From contig NC_134455.1 of NCBI RefSeq assembly GCF_047948215.1, positions 294,578,647 to 294,642,646 of the forward strand: a stretch of DNA of 64,000 bases. The letters run 5' to 3'. Below are positions 34,942 to 47,504 of this stretch, one piece after another. The DNA is from Lycorma delicatula. Taxonomy: Eukaryota; Arthropoda; Insecta; Hemiptera; Fulgoridae. The notes beneath the pieces were generated by a model. The model ran no database searches, had not been told where the DNA came from, and saw only the letters and a list, made by a program, of their open reading frames with translations. The position numbers and the translations under genes were made by a program. Numbering within the stretch: position 1 is the stretch's first letter; each line of letters starts with the position of its first letter.

Positions 34942-34954
34942 AGATTTAAATACC
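34942..34954. repeat. SINE target-site duplication, right copy
   Basis: Exact copy of agatttaaatacc. Confidence 0.92.
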
Positions 34955-35181
34955 AGATGATGGGGTACATAACATACATTTGATTTGTTTATTAACAAGT
35001 CATCAGAGTTAGGTAATGACATATGACCCAAGTCATAATATTCTTTAAATAAACGTTTAAGATTGAGATCATTGTTTAGCCTTCTTCCAACAATAAAAAT
35101 CGTTTCTTTGCATTTATGAAAGAATCACCTAGCCTTATATTGTTTGGTTTATGTGTTAAAGCCACTAAAAATCTACCTTGA

Positions 35182-36067
35182 TTATTTTGAGTAGAATCGA
35201 GTTGAAAATGTTTTTTTGCAAATACAGCTTTCATTTAATGGAATATCAGTATTAATTTCCTCAATTTTCCAGTAGTTCTCAAGTGCAGTCAAAAGATTTG
35301 TACAATTCTTTTGAGAAATAAAAGATGTAATAGTATTATTGCTCTTAGAGTTAATAAGAAAACAACTACTGAGAATATATCCCAATTTGGCTTCTTGGAG
35401 AACAGGATATTTAAATTTTTGAATAAATTTTGTAGATAAAATAAAATTAAAGTAAAATTGTGCTCCAATAAGGATGTAAATTTTATTTGTTATAATTAAA
35501 TTCAGGATCTGCAAAAAGCAGATTATGAGGCAAATTAAAATGCGAAATATCAAAGGCACATATCGGTAGGCTATCTGTTATTTCTGTTAAAATAGCACAT
35601 TGCAATTTGGATGAAAAATTCATATACGAAGAATCTGCTTGATTGTCACTCTTTTCAGATTTATTGTCTTTTAATTTTGAATTAATATTATTTATATGAA
35701 TAAGTGTGTTATGTTTTTGAGAATAAATCTCATATACATGTTTAGAATAAGATTCGTCAAGTGAATGATCCACAAGTAAATAACTGAAACAACAATTATG
35801 GTGTTCCAGAAATTCCTTCTGTTCATCAACAGAAAAACTTAAAAATTTCTTGCAGCAATGTAAATAATGATTAGAATTACAAATTAGACATTGCTTATAA
35901 TTAAATTTTAAATAACAGCTTAAAGTATTTGCCTTATATTGTTTGTTAGTATCTATGTTAAAATGTTTAGTGTAGGATTTAATTCCATTGTTGTGTCGTT
36001 GTCCCTTGGAATTATGTCTTAAGATGTCTTGATGGTTTGACTTATTTACATTAATATTTTCAAGCAT
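35182..36067 (-). pseudogene. BEL/Pao zinc knuckle and aspartic protease region
   Basis: Two overlapping frames. The first (36067-35483) has YKQCLICNSNHYLHCCKKFL, a knuckle, then EQKEFLEHHNCCFSYLL, typical of the BEL nucleocapsid. The second (35559-35182) has IYILIGAQFYFNFI, matching the end of the protease (D-x-LIGxDxF), and YPVLQEAKLGYILSS (normally Q-x-T-x-LGWI). Then LENYWKIEEI leads into the RT. The Asp-Thr/Ser-Gly protease triad is not seen intact. Confidence 0.65.
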
Positions 36068-36735
36068 CTGTCTTCTAAATTCAAGGAATTCTATGAAACC
36101 TTTGAAGGTGGGAAACCTTTAAGTTGAAAGTTTCTTCTTCCATAATCTGGAGATATTGTAATCTAACTTTGATATTAACAACTGAAAAACAATAAATTCA
36201 TATGTATTGATTGGATTATGCATTGCTTCAAGAGCATTGACATGATAAAGTAACCAAAGATTCTTCTTTTATGGAATTTAGTTTTAAAATACAATCTGTG
36301 TTATGAGATGTAATTAAATTTTTATTATAAAAATGCCTTTTTAATCAATGTAGTGCAATTAATTGTATAATTTTCATTCGTAATTGGTACATTTTTAATA
36401 ATAGCTAATGCTTCGTCCTTCAAGGAGGTATGCAAATAGTGGAGTTTTTGTAAATTTCCTAAATAGTTTCTATTATGTACTAAATCGCTAAATAAGCTAT
36501 AATAATGTTGCCAGTCAAGAACATTACCTCTGAAAAATGATAAATTAATTTGTTGCAGTTGCGTTTGCTTAGTTGCTGTAACTACATTAATTTCTTGATT
36601 AATGGTTGATTGCTTAACACTATCTATTAAATTGTAATTTAAATTCAAAACTGCATAAATTGTGTTCAATCTGTATACAATTTGCACAAATATCCTCATC
36701 ATCTTCCATTTCAAGTTACATTTGAATGGCATCAT
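36067..36735 (-). pseudogene. BEL/Pao gag (DUF1759-like)
   Basis: The open piece 36735-36325 includes LSFFRGNVLDWQHYYSLFSD, NRNYLGNLQKLHYLHTSLKD and EALAIIKNVPITNENY. This is the family pattern (LPxFxGxxxxWxxFxxxFxxxxH…KLxYLxxxLxGxAxxxI…). A frame change near 36325 separates it from the knuckle region. It is a different subfamily from the gag remnant at 2388-2890. Confidence 0.75.
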
Positions 36736-37477
36736 ATTTGCCTTGCAACTCTTGAAGATTTCTTAATTTAATTCATAAAAGATGAATATCAATATAAAGT
36801 TGAGAAACATTATATTTTTCTATATATAAAAGAACAGATTCTTGTTACAGAGGATTTATTTGATCCTCTCTGTCTAATTAATTGTTCTCTGTTCATTATG
36901 AATTAACAGTTTTAATTAATAATTATAAATATAAATAAGAATTAAATAAGAAATTAAATAAAATTACTTGTTGATAATGAAGAAATTAGTTGTAGACTGT
37001 ATTTCATTGAATATGCAACCATAAAACTCCTTAATTGAGCCATAAATTGGTATGTTGGAAGATTTGTAAGACGTAACCTGGTTGGTCTTTAACTGAAAAA
37101 TGCCACAATATATTAAGTCACATATCCATGATACGGTGAACCAAAAAAATGTTCAAATATGTGCCTTATTGCACTTATAAATAAAGTAATAAATACCTTA
37201 TTATTGTGATCAATTATATTTTTATTACATTTCTCTTATAATTTATAATAGATTTAGATACATTTTATTTGTTAAGCTATTTATAATATTAGTAACTGTC
37301 ATATTTGGATTCACAGTTTTAAGTTACATTTTATAACAGAATTGAAATCACTTTAAATAGATTTACTTTAACATCTTTTTAAGAGCTGATTTACTTTACA
37401 TTTTTAAAAACAATGTAATAAATACTTAACAATAGTATTTATAAAGAAAAATAAATTATAACAGCTGTTGAACTCAA

Positions 37478-37533
37478 CTTTCTTTTCCTGTTTAGCCTCC
37501 GGGAATTACCATTCAGGTATTACTTCAGAGGAT
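37478..37533 (-). repeat. SINE tail fragment
   Basis: The + strand reads ttcctgtttagcctccggga and attacttcagaggat, the reverse complement of the SINE tail. Head and body are absent. Confidence 0.75.
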
Positions 37534-39345
37534 TAGTACTTAATTTACAAAAATTAAATGCAAATTTACAAAAGTGTGATTGCAAACTACTGCATGACCT
37601 TTATCTTTAGCTTTTCGTTTGATTTCCTTAAGTATAACCTCGATCAGTTTTAGGTTTATGAGAGTGTCTTGGAGAAGTTTCAGTGCAATCTTCCCACTTG
37701 TCACTCTTTTCATCATCACATTCACATGCTAACATGTTAAATTAAATTTTGTATCATGTATAACACCCAAAACCTTATGTATTCCAATTAATTTTTGATT
37801 GATTAGTGCAAAATAAACTATAATTCACAAAACAAACTACTAGTTTATGAACATCAACACCCTGCTACATCAACACAAAATAACCTCTATGAAATCTTAC
37901 AACCAGATGTTTGCTGCTATTTTTCAAATCAGGGGTACCAACTCAATCTAACACATCAAAATTTTCACATATTAATTTTATTCTCTATGGAATTACTAAT
38001 AAAAACCAAAAGAAAGCCTGCCTAGTGCAATGACTAAAGGACAATGATATTTTAACAATGATATGAGGACACCATCGGAAGGATTTAGTACCTTTTGAAT
38101 TAAACTAGGGTATTGTACCTTATGCAACTAAACAACACCTCTTTTGCAACAAAATTCTTTTTTCAGACTTAATTTAAATATGTTATAGTACATTTTGACA
38201 GGAAAATTTCCACTACAATCAAACAATGAATACTACACTAAGGGAAATAATAATAATAAAGTCCAAAGTAAAAAAAAAATGGATATAGTGCATTTTGGAA
38301 TCAAGCTTTTCATATTTTAACTGTTGTGTATCAGGTTTTCATTGAAATTATTATTTTATTTATTTTTTTAATTTTATTTATTTATTAATTTTACTTAAAA
38401 ATATATATTTTGAAATTTTAACTATTGTCTCTCATTCTCAGATCTGTTATGTAATTCATTAGTGTAATATCAGAATATATTTTTATTGTTATTAATATAT
38501 TTCCAACTTAAAAACGTTAATGCTGGTTGAAAAATTTACTGGATGGTAATGAAATGTCTATAATTTGGATTATCTGGTAATTAAATATAATCTGTAAATT
38601 TCACCATAATGTACAAGAAAAAAGGTCATGAAAAACTATTTTTTCACAAATACTACCAACCTTGACAATTGTAAATTATCATTATGTTCTAAAATTAACT
38701 CTAAGAATGTTCTCTCCTCTTTATAGGTCTTATAATCAACTTCCTTTTAGGATCTGGTAACAAATCTTACAAATATTGAGTACTTGAGAACAAATAATTT
38801 AGGCTAATTATTTTTAATCCACCTGAATTAGCTGTTAGTATTATGAAGTTCACCAACATCAGAATTATTATGTCAACTAATGACTAATCATTAAAATCTT
38901 GCATAATAATCTTTATATTTTTAACCACTTCCTTGATGCCAGAAAATGAACTTCTTCCAGAAATATAATGTTAATTTTCAGTTCAATATAATGTTACATT
39001 ATCAGTTCCCCAACATTGTTTTTTTTCATTAACTGTCATTCTGGCATTAACTGGTCATTGTTGCAAGTGTTCTGTTCAAAAAATGTTCTTTGCTTACCTC
39101 TGAAACTGGGAGAAAGAGGGAAATCATACATCTTCTGCCAAGAGATAAATTTTTTTCAAAACAATTTGGAGTATAAACTAACAAAATTATAAACTCTGGA
39201 CATTCTGTTTCAAGGGTAGTTGTACAATGAACATAACCTGTAAATTTTTAAGAAGTCTGTTTGTGTCAATATTGATTTATTTTACAGAAAAGAGAAATGG
39301 CAGATTATTAGCAAAGAGGAAGGAGATCATGGAATAGTGAATGTA
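37534..39345. other. No gene seen
   Basis: AT-rich intronic DNA of the GH31 gene. Short open frames lack recognisable domains. Confidence 0.5.
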
Positions 39346-40120
39346 CGAGGTCTGTAATTAAAGTAATGAGATTCGTTCAGAAAAACTTGCGCACATGCAT
39401 GCATATCACCTTTGAAATAGTTCCCTTGGGAAGTCATGCAATGCTTCAAACAGTTTTCCCACTCTTCATAGCAGTGTTGGAACTCAGAAACTGGAATATC
39501 CTTCAGGTGATTGGTTACATTTTTTTTATGTTTTCTATTGTTCCAAAATGGTGTCCTTTGAGGTGTTTTTAAAGTCGAGAACAGGAAAAAGTTCCAGGAA
39601 CTCAAGTCAGATGAATAAGGTGATTGAGGAACTATAGAAATGTTTTTTTTTGTCAAAAACAAGAATTAATTTAGAGTGCAGTGTGACAAGGTGCATTGTC
39701 ATGATGCAGCATCCAGTTGTCTTTGATAGCTGGTTTCACATGGGCAACTTTTCTGCAGTCTTTGAAGAATTTCTCGGTAAACTTATTGATTCACAGTCTG
39801 TCCTGTAGAAAAACCCTCCAAAAGTCTCTGATTTGCTCAACATTGTCGTCACTTTTTGATGTTAATGGTCTTCCAGAGCGTGGATTATCTGCAACTGATT
39901 CCTGGCCTTCTGAAATTGCTTTAAACCACCTAAAAACTTGAGCTTATCACAGGGCGTCAGCTCCATTTGCTCTTTTCAATTGTGAAAAAGTTTCATTAGC
40001 ATTCTTATAGAGTTTAACACAAAGCTTGATTACTTAATGTTGCTCATAATTAGTATCACTGAGTTTTGTAACGCACAACAAAAACTCATTTCACGAAAAG
40101 TTTGTTTACATCTCACATGG
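39346..40120 (-). pseudogene. Mariner/SETMAR-type transposase remnant
   Basis: The N-terminal part is near 40090-39800 on the minus strand: FLGGLKQFQKARNQLQ in one frame, then DNVEQIRDF-like residues in another. The C-terminal part has WMLHHDNAPCHTAL (second catalytic Asp). A stop follows, then SPYSSDLSSWNFFLFSTLK, where the family has SPDLxPxDFxLF: the third catalytic Asp is replaced by Asn after Trp. The end is IPVSEFQHCYEEWENCLKHC and SQGNYFKGD. The segment holding the first Asp is deleted. Dead. Confidence 0.8.
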
Positions 40121-40275
40121 CAACAACAGACAAAAAATATTAATACCTAATATAAAGCTGATTTATATATATATGAACAGCTGTTCATATAACCATATGT
40201 TTACTGGTAACTTTACAATGTTGCCACTTTGGCTGCCAAAAAAAACTGATCTCATTACTTTACTTACAGACCTCG
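39346..40275 (-). mobile_element. Internally deleted mariner with near-perfect TIRs
   Basis: The left end cgaggtctgtaattaaagta (39346 on) and the right end read backwards from 40275 differ at one position over about 27 bases. Both are next to TA (39344-39345, 40276-40277). The 930-bp length is shorter than a full mariner (about 1.3 kb). The transposase reads on the minus strand and lacks its centre. TIRs much better conserved than the protein suggest it could have been moved in trans, or that it is a young deletion copy. Confidence 0.9.
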
Positions 40276-43200
40276 TATTTCAGAAATGTCATTAGGTAAG
40301 AAAGGGCATTCCATTTTTAAAAGAAGTCAGTCACACCATCAGGCTGAAAATATTTCTTCTAGAACCAAATACACTAATACTATACTAGATATTTTACTAT
40401 ATTGCATACCCAATTAATAGAAACCCAATTTGTAGATGTAAAAGGACCTACAACATTTATAAATGTTTGAAATATTCAAACTAGAAAATAAAATACATAC
40501 TTTTACCTGATTTAATCATTTTCAGAGCAACATTCTAAAGGACATGAAATAACATTGCGTAAATGGAATTTATCATTCATGCAAGTATGTTTACAAGTGC
40601 AGACAGTCTATTTGAGTGAATCGATACTCTCATAATAATAGATATTCTATCTATTACAGAACTATTCTAATTATCTATTGCAGAACTTCTGGTACTAATA
40701 TGATTAGTTTCATTTAGTGACTGTTGTAGTTTTTATTGTATTTTGTAATCCACCCATAAAATATCAGAAACTGATAATACTGGAACAACTAACCCAACAT
40801 TTTTTTTTCTATAAATACAGGATTATCATTAGAAAATTGTTTCATTTGATCCAGAAATATTGAAAATTCACTATTATCTTCCCTTCAATTGTTACTTCTT
40901 GGTTGATAATGCCTCAACAGTTTTGTTATGTGGTTTATTCCACTAAGGTCATTGAAATCAGCACTGATGTGTGGCTGTTGGAAGGCTCTTCAATGAATTT
41001 CTCCTGTCTGAGAGAGGACATTTGACTTATTATTTTTAGTATATGATCCTTACATAAGCTTAAGACTTGCATTTAGTTAATGAAATTATGATGAAAAAAT
41101 TCCGACCTAATGAACTAATGAGGAATCATACTATGAAGCTATAAGCCAGCAGATCAGTTGACTGAATCAGACAGCCACTGTTACCTAATTTTGTTATTGT
41201 TACTATTTTATTGTTGTCATTAAATTACTGTGTATTATTATATATATTTCTCAGAAAATATATTAAAAAATCTGACAAGCAAACATAATTTACTACTATA
41301 TTTTTGAGATCCTGTATTTGAAAAGAAAGTGTTAGGATGATGTAACCAAAACACTATTTTGGAAGTTGACCAACAAAGCATTACTTGTTCATAGTTAAAG
41401 ATGTAAATTAATCTAAAATAAAATGTATGATATGTATTGGCTACACATTTGTTTCTTATCAATGAATTAGAGTTAACACAATTAGATAATAACACAATTT
41501 TCATCTTAAGCAGATAAAACAATTAATTTTACTAATATAATAATTTTGGGATTACTTATGCAAGTTCTTTACAGTTGCTTCCTACTTCTGATTTTTCCAT
41601 AATATTAACTTAACGTATCTAATTTATAGAGTTGAGAAATATATATTTGGTAGAATATTTAATCGTAGAGTTCAGAGATATAATTTTAGCTGATTGAAAA
41701 ACAATTTATAATTTTTTCATAACAGTGTAACTCATATGTATTGATGTAATTAATAAAGGTAATGAGTATTTGAGTGAGTATGGTATATCTAATTGCTATG
41801 TGTAATAGGTCAGCTGCAACTTAATGGCAATAAGTCAAACTCTCCAGCAGTTGGATTAATTATTTGAGTTTGCTGGTCCAAATTGTTTAAAATCAAAGAA
41901 TATGTATGGGCTGTTCTAATTACAGGTTCCTTTCATATTTTGACCAGTTTTTGTCAATATCAGTTCAGTATTTTTAAACAAATATTTTTAGGTTCTTTTT
42001 TACAATTTAAAAAAAATAATAAAAAAGTTATTTTTTACAATCTTAATTTTACTTTTTCCAGTCGTAAATAAGTAAAACAATTAACCAATCTAAACTATGT
42101 AAAAAATATTATAATTAATGTTAAATAAAGAATCATTCAAAAATACTGAAAACTAATAAAATGACTTATAATATAAGAAAGCTTCTTGCTGCCTGTTTTG
42201 AAGCTTAGGTCTGTCTTTCCCTTAATTCTGCTATTTAGATTATATGTCGTCCCCATCATGCTAAAGTAATGAATGTGAAAAACTCAACTTTTCAGATCTA
42301 AAAAACAGTTTCAATATTAAATATTATACAGGAATGGATATTCGTAAAAGTGAAAAGATTTAAACTAGCCTTCCTAAAAGAGATACACATTGGATAATTT
42401 ACCACAAGATGCAGCATGTTCAGATTAGTCGTAAACTGACGAATCTGAAAATGCGATTTTTCATATTTGTTACTTTAGCATGGTGGTGACGATATATACA
42501 ATTGTGTTCAATAGACCATTTTCGAAATTTTTATATGAAATTTATTACACTGTATGTCCTGTATAGTTTGATTTTTTTGAATTTTGCTATTTTTATTGAA
42601 ATACTTTATGTATGTAAGTGTCCATTTCAAACATAAAAAATTTCCTAATTTTTTATGATAATGCATTTAAATCTGTTGTCACACAACTGATTTTAAGTTT
42701 TAAAAAATGTCTTTTTCTAAAAAAATAAAATCTTAATATTTAGTATCTAACAAATATTTCATTATATTATTAAGATATTTACTTCATTTTATTCACAAAG
42801 AATTTAATGTATTTGTGAATATTATTATAACTCAATGAATTAAGTTGCTACTCAAAAAAGACAAATTATAAATTAACCTTTATATTAAATGAGAAGTAAT
42901 AAAATAATTCTAATAGACAACTTCCCAGCAGGTATAAAAAAAAAGTTCACCTTTTATATTATTACATCTATTTTCACTAGAAATCATTGTTGTTAGTTTT
43001 TTGGGTTATATTTATTTCTTCATTTACACGAATACTGATAAACATGTTTACTTTATAACTAGGGTCAAATAAAACTACATCTGTTTTTATACGTTTAAAA
43101 ACACTTACATTTACAATTTAATTCATTTACTCATTTATCTCGTAAATTCATTTTTGCATTTACAAAAATAAATTTACTTTTTTCCTAACTTTGTATCCAT

Positions 43201-43344
43201 TATTTTGACAATGTATTCCAATCTGTTTGGGACAGTTGGTATGAAAATGTGTAGATATATGTGATGTTTGCAGTGTAAAGTTTATTTTTATTTCACTTAC
43301 AACTTATAATTAATAATATCTATAATCTGTATTATTAATTTTAG
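40276..43344. other. GH31 intron, no other gene seen
   Basis: AT-rich DNA ending in the acceptor TTTTAG at 43339-43344. No domain or repeat is recognised with confidence. Confidence 0.5.
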
Positions 43345-43541
43345 AATATTTATTGGGAGAAGATATTCTTGTTGCACCTGTACTGGAAAAAGGAGCAATA
43401 GAAAGAGATGTTTACTTACCACGTGGTGTATGGAAAGATGGTAACAATTATAGTAATATTTACACTGGACCTTTTTGGATTAAAAAGTATCCTGCAGATT
43501 TATCTACTTTACCTTATTTTATTAAAGTTAAATGTGTGTAA
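43345..43541 (+). CDS. GH31 MYORG-type glycosidase, last exon
   Basis: Two bases (AA) complete Glu with the G of the previous exon, then YLLGEDILVAPVLEKGAIER, DVYLPRGVWKDGNNY, YTGPFWIKKYPADLSTLPYF and IKVKCV followed by TAA at 43539-43541. LLGxDxLVAPV and DVYLPxGxWxD are hallmarks of the C-terminal beta-sandwich of GH31 enzymes. The end 'LPYFIKV' matches where the family stops, so this is the real C-terminus. The 14.9-kb intron before it holds an RTE-like LINE, a BEL/Pao element, a SINE and a mariner. Confidence 0.93.
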
Positions 43542-43751
43542 TGAAATCATCTTAAAAGATTTATATTATCTAAATTAAATGATTTTCATTATCACTGGTG
43601 CTATTTGGTGGTTGAAAAGGTAAACTTCAATATTTTATAGTTAAGAGAAAGAAAGAAAAACTATATTTAATTTGAATTTCATAATTAAAAATCTTTCTTC
43701 TACAAATAATTAGATTTATATTAATAGCTGTTACATAAAATGTTAATTTTG

Positions 43752-43757
43752 AATAAA
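43752..43757 (+). promoter_or_regulatory. Candidate polyadenylation signal for GH31 gene
   Basis: AATAAA lies 211 bases after the stop codon. A weaker ATTAAA lies at 43574-43579. In such AT-rich DNA either may be chance. Confidence 0.35.
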
Positions 43758-45374
43758 GAAAATAATAATAATAGTAATAATTGTAAAATGAATATTTTTT
43801 AAACTTACAACATTTTCAGTCACTCTTTTAGTCATTTTCAGTAACTAGAACTGATGTTTTCACTGTGACATCAGATACCGTTATTTCTGTCAACTTTTTT
43901 ACTTTCTGGCTGTTTTAGTCAAATATAATCAATAAGTAGTCAAGTCAAATAATAATCAATAAAGAGTCAAGTTCAACAAGTCAAGAAATCAAGAAGTGTA
44001 TTCAATCTTCCAAAGCCTTCTTTTAAAGTTAGAAAAAATATTCAGTTTAACAAGTATTTCATCCAATACATCATACCTACAAATGCAAAGTTACTTGTAA
44101 AAACAAATTCCACACAGTCTAAATAACCAAGAAAATCAGAATAATATGCATCAAACAATTAAACAACTCTGCAACAAAAAAGATCTTCTAAATTTCAAAT
44201 AATTGTATGCAAATTACACCTTAAACTTTAAAATATCTTTTGATGCATTTCTATCATTGTCTTTGAAATGGTAAACAGAAGATGGTATGAATGTAAACAA
44301 CTTAACAACCTACTGACAAAAGAAAAGAAAACATAAGTTTTTATATCTTCTGCTCATAAATTTCTGCTTTATAAGAATTTAACAAATACCTTATCAACCA
44401 ATGTTGAATTACAACTAATTAAAAAAATCTAAAACATACATACTATTTATAAAAGTCATTTTTGATTCAGAAACACCTGTACAAAATATAAGTGATGAAA
44501 TACAAGGTCATTTACTAAACAAAATGGAATATATAAAATTGATTTTGTTTACATTGTATTGTATTTTTGCTTATTAACATCATAATGCTATGAATTGTTT
44601 TGCTTGAGTTTTCTTTTAATATGGTCTATTATATATATGTTAATGTAATGATATCAAAATTTGTCATCATTAATATTCAATTATGTTCAAATTAGAAATG
44701 ACTGAATATGTTTGTAATCCCCATGAGGTTTTTGTAATCCTACAATAGTAGTTTTACTGGGGTATTTTCAGTGTAGTAGTATTACAATATTTCAAAGGTG
44801 AGATCTTCAAAAGAGAAGTGAATAAGACAACATTTTACATCATTTTAATTGGAATTCACAATCATATTTCAATTCTACACAAATCTTTCCAGAAATGTAA
44901 CTAAAAACATATTCATAATCAAAAACATCTATTGATCACAACACAATATTACAACAATTGCGAATCTAATAAATTTCATCCAGTAAAATAATATTAAAAT
45001 GAAATTCAACGTACTGTCTGTTTTTTTTTTTTAGTTATGGTATTAACTTTAGGTGTATATAATTAACCAATACAAATCCACAAGTAGATAAATTTTATGA
45101 AAATGGTATCATATTTTGAATTTCTAATACAAGTACTATATTTTATTTAATCTCTTCTTTTCAGGTTTTACAATGTTACAGTACTTACTTTATTAAATCA
45201 ATATTTATTACGTGTTTGCTTGCTTCTAGTTTCTTAGATTTGATAACAGTGAAGTGAGGAGCTAGGGATTATGACACAAGAATTTTTTTTTCAGAAAATA
45301 AATATTTTATTAAATTTGATAAAAAAAAACAATAATTAACATATTTACATGATTTTACAATCCACTTCACTTCT
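43758..45374. other. No gene seen
   Basis: Intergenic AT-rich DNA downstream of the GH31 gene. Composition changes sharply at about 45370. Confidence 0.5.
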
Positions 45375-45491
45375 AAAGACCCACGACGGGGAGTCTTACT
45401 CTTCAAGACGTTTTAGGGGTTGGCGTCCCAAAGGCTCTAGCCTATGCAGCTTTTTTTCCTACTACACCCCGAGCTGCTAAACCTTATACAC

Positions 45492-45708
45492 TAATACACT
45501 TTAGCTTTCTTTTTCCTGTTTAGCCTCCGGTAATTACCTTTCAGCGGATGAATGAGGATGATATGTATGAGTGTAAATGAAGTGTAGTCTTCTACAGTCT
45601 CAGTTCGACCATTCCTGAGGTGTGTGGTTAATTGAAACCCAACAACCAAAGAACAACGGTATCCACGATCTAGTATTCAAATCCGTGTAAAAATAAACAT
45701 TAATACAC
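45492..45708 (-). mobile_element. 5'-truncated SINE (family 1) inside LINE 3' UTR
   Basis: The + strand reads ttcctgtttagcctccggta, then the reverse complement of the SINE body up to attcaaatccgtgtaaaa. The tRNA head is missing. The flanking taatacac at 45492-45499 and 45701-45708 is probably the target duplication. This dates the SINE after the LINE insertion. Confidence 0.85.
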
Positions 45709-46522
45709 CTACACTACCCCAATTACACTACACTACACTACACTCAGTGGCGTCGCGACACCTTACGAAACGGAACCGTTACCCAAGGTAAAAACTATCG
45801 TGCCAATGGATGGATGACTATGTAGTTAGTGAGCCTATGGGCACTAGCATGAACCCAGTGGTATGCAGCTCTAGCTCCAGCAACCGCTTTGCTGGAGTGT
45901 TCGTTAAATTGCCAGGAACCGTACGACAGGACTCCTGGGAACCGTACGACAGTTCCACCCCAACCTTGTAGTGGAAAACACCAGCCTTGTGACGCTTCCG
46001 GTTATCCCCCCTTCCTAGACACGATGGACTTTAACGGGAGTAGTCTTTCGCTCTCTAACTTTTTACATCTCATAGTAATAAGCGAGGCCTCGTTGGAATG
46101 CCACCAATGTAAATACCTCGGCAGACATTTACATCGGTGATTTTTAAACTCAGATTTTGGGTTAGCTGCAGGCCTCGTCCGGACATCTTGAATGTCCTAC
46201 ATCGTTTCCCTCTGAACTAGCTAACCGAGTTCGCTGAAGCACGAACCCCGCACCTAGTCATACTTTTACTGAGCCATTTTCTAGTAAATGTCTCATAAAT
46301 TCGAGATATATTAAACAACAACATACCACCAAAATGTTGTTCGCAACAACGAAATTTAGTCCTAGTTCCTTTAGTGAACTTAAAACTTCAGTTCATACCC
46401 CTGACTTGGTTAATTACGGACTCCGGTTTGGTCTACAAGTGAGAGACGGACAGACCTCCTACTCCTACTCAGCTCCATTGCAGAGTCCCATGTGACATTT
46501 ACTTCACTTACAACCACACAGC

Positions 46523-46684
46523 CGCATGGGAATCTATGCCCTCGACAATTCAGTCGCCATACCGCTGATAGTAATGTTCGCTTATTTCAAAACTGCCCTC
46601 GTCAAAATGGCGCTACACCTCACGGTTGCATGGTAATCCATACCCTCGGCAGTGCAGTCGCCGTTCCGCCGACAGCCAACATTC
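46523..46684. repeat. Diverged direct duplication in LINE 3' region
   Basis: Segments 46523-46578 and 46625-46684 share catggnaatcnatnccctcg, a cagtcgcc word and an aatgttc/aacattc end. Unit spacing is about 102 bp. A smaller duplication, ggaaccgtacgacag, occurs at about 45915 and 45941. Confidence 0.65.
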
Positions 46685-46750
46685 AATAAATAATCACCAC
46701 AATTTCTATCTAACCGTGGCTCGAATGCCAACACTCCTGCCTCAGGGCAA

Positions 46751-47504
46751 TCAACTGCCCAGGCGGTCTCTAGACACCCGGGGTGCAACTTTACAATACC
46801 CTTCAGCCGTCCTGCTCAGGGCGAGGAAACTTAGGAAGCCAGCCGCAATAGTCCGTTCTCTGCGAGTCTTCCAGTTGACTCGTAGATAAAAGAAGGAACC
46901 CACTCTCTCCAGTTCCCTAACAACTCTGGTACGCTCAGCATCGTACCGGGGACAAACATAAAGGATATGGTTCACGGTGTCATCGACTCTAAATCCGGGC
47001 ACAAGCCCGAATCAACCAAACCAAACTATAGCCAAACTATTCCTAAAGGCACCATATCCCTAAAGAAATTGAGTTGTGTGCTGATTGGGGGACCCCCACC
47101 TAATTGCTCGCAGCTACCTAACATTTCGAAAAATACCATGCGTGTATCGACCAGTAGAAGAATCGTCCCACCTATTTTGCAAATAGTCAAAACCTTGGTC
47201 TTCGATTTTTCGCATATGCCCAGAAGTAAGAAGGCCTCCCTTCTTAGAAGTATACCGCTTGCTACGTTCCGTAGCTAGAATGTCAATGGGTTTTATGCCG
47301 GCGATCACAGAGACTGCCTCTCTCGAGACAGTTCTGTAGCCACCGACAACAACAGAAGACGCTGGGATCGCAATAGAATGTCCCTAAAACATTGGAATTG
47401 TAAACGATGAGCCCAGACGAGCGCAGCGTACAACATTATGGCCTCACATACACCTTTGTAAAGAATTCTCTTGGTACGATAATTCAACCTCGCCGAGTAC
47501 ATAT
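46751..47504 (-). pseudogene. LINE RT thumb and zinc-binding tail
   Basis: 47502-47305 reads ARLNYRTKRILYKGVCEAIM and LYAALVWA, the RT thumb region after the catalytic core. After frame changes, 47002-46751 reads DDTVNHILYVCPRYDAERTR, the HxxxxC part of the C-terminal zinc motif, and LRVNWKTRRERTIAAGF. No YxDD motif lies anywhere between this and the RT start, so the core has been lost. Confidence 0.7.

Larger units (their letters stand above)
33367..35181 (-). pseudogene. BEL/Pao reverse transcriptase and RNase H, SINE-interrupted
   Basis: Minus-strand reading gives VVFNGSSKTTQFISLNDTLL, then after stops YGTSCAPYLATRFL (normally FGxxxSPFxA). Next is KNDFYIDDLITGSDNLNEVI, with both Asp of the RT active site, then LHTWYSNN and LGVLWNKSDTLNF. 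ILSIIAGVYDPLGLIGPII is a hallmark of BEL/Pao. The 298-bp SINE at 34644-34941 splits it upstream of the YIDD block. Stops occur in the second half, where RNase H lies (about 33400-33900). Confidence 0.8.
31600..37152 (-). mobile_element. BEL/Pao LTR retrotransposon remnant
   Basis: On the minus strand, the order is gag (36735-36067), zinc knuckle plus protease (36067-35182), reverse transcriptase (about 35180-33900), RNase H, integrase (33366 to about 31700). This is the canonical BEL/Pao order. All parts carry frameshifts or stops. A tRNA-SINE is inserted in the RT part. The 5' LTR may end near 37152 (…catatttgaaca, read on the minus strand) just before the leader, but no matching LTR was found at the other end. 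The RTE-like LINE lies just past the integrase end. Low GC makes it blend with the host DNA. Confidence 0.8.

Noticed and set aside
35940..36067. A programmed frameshift between gag and protease of the BEL/Pao copy
   Set aside because: The element has many random frame breaks, so one more cannot be called programmed.
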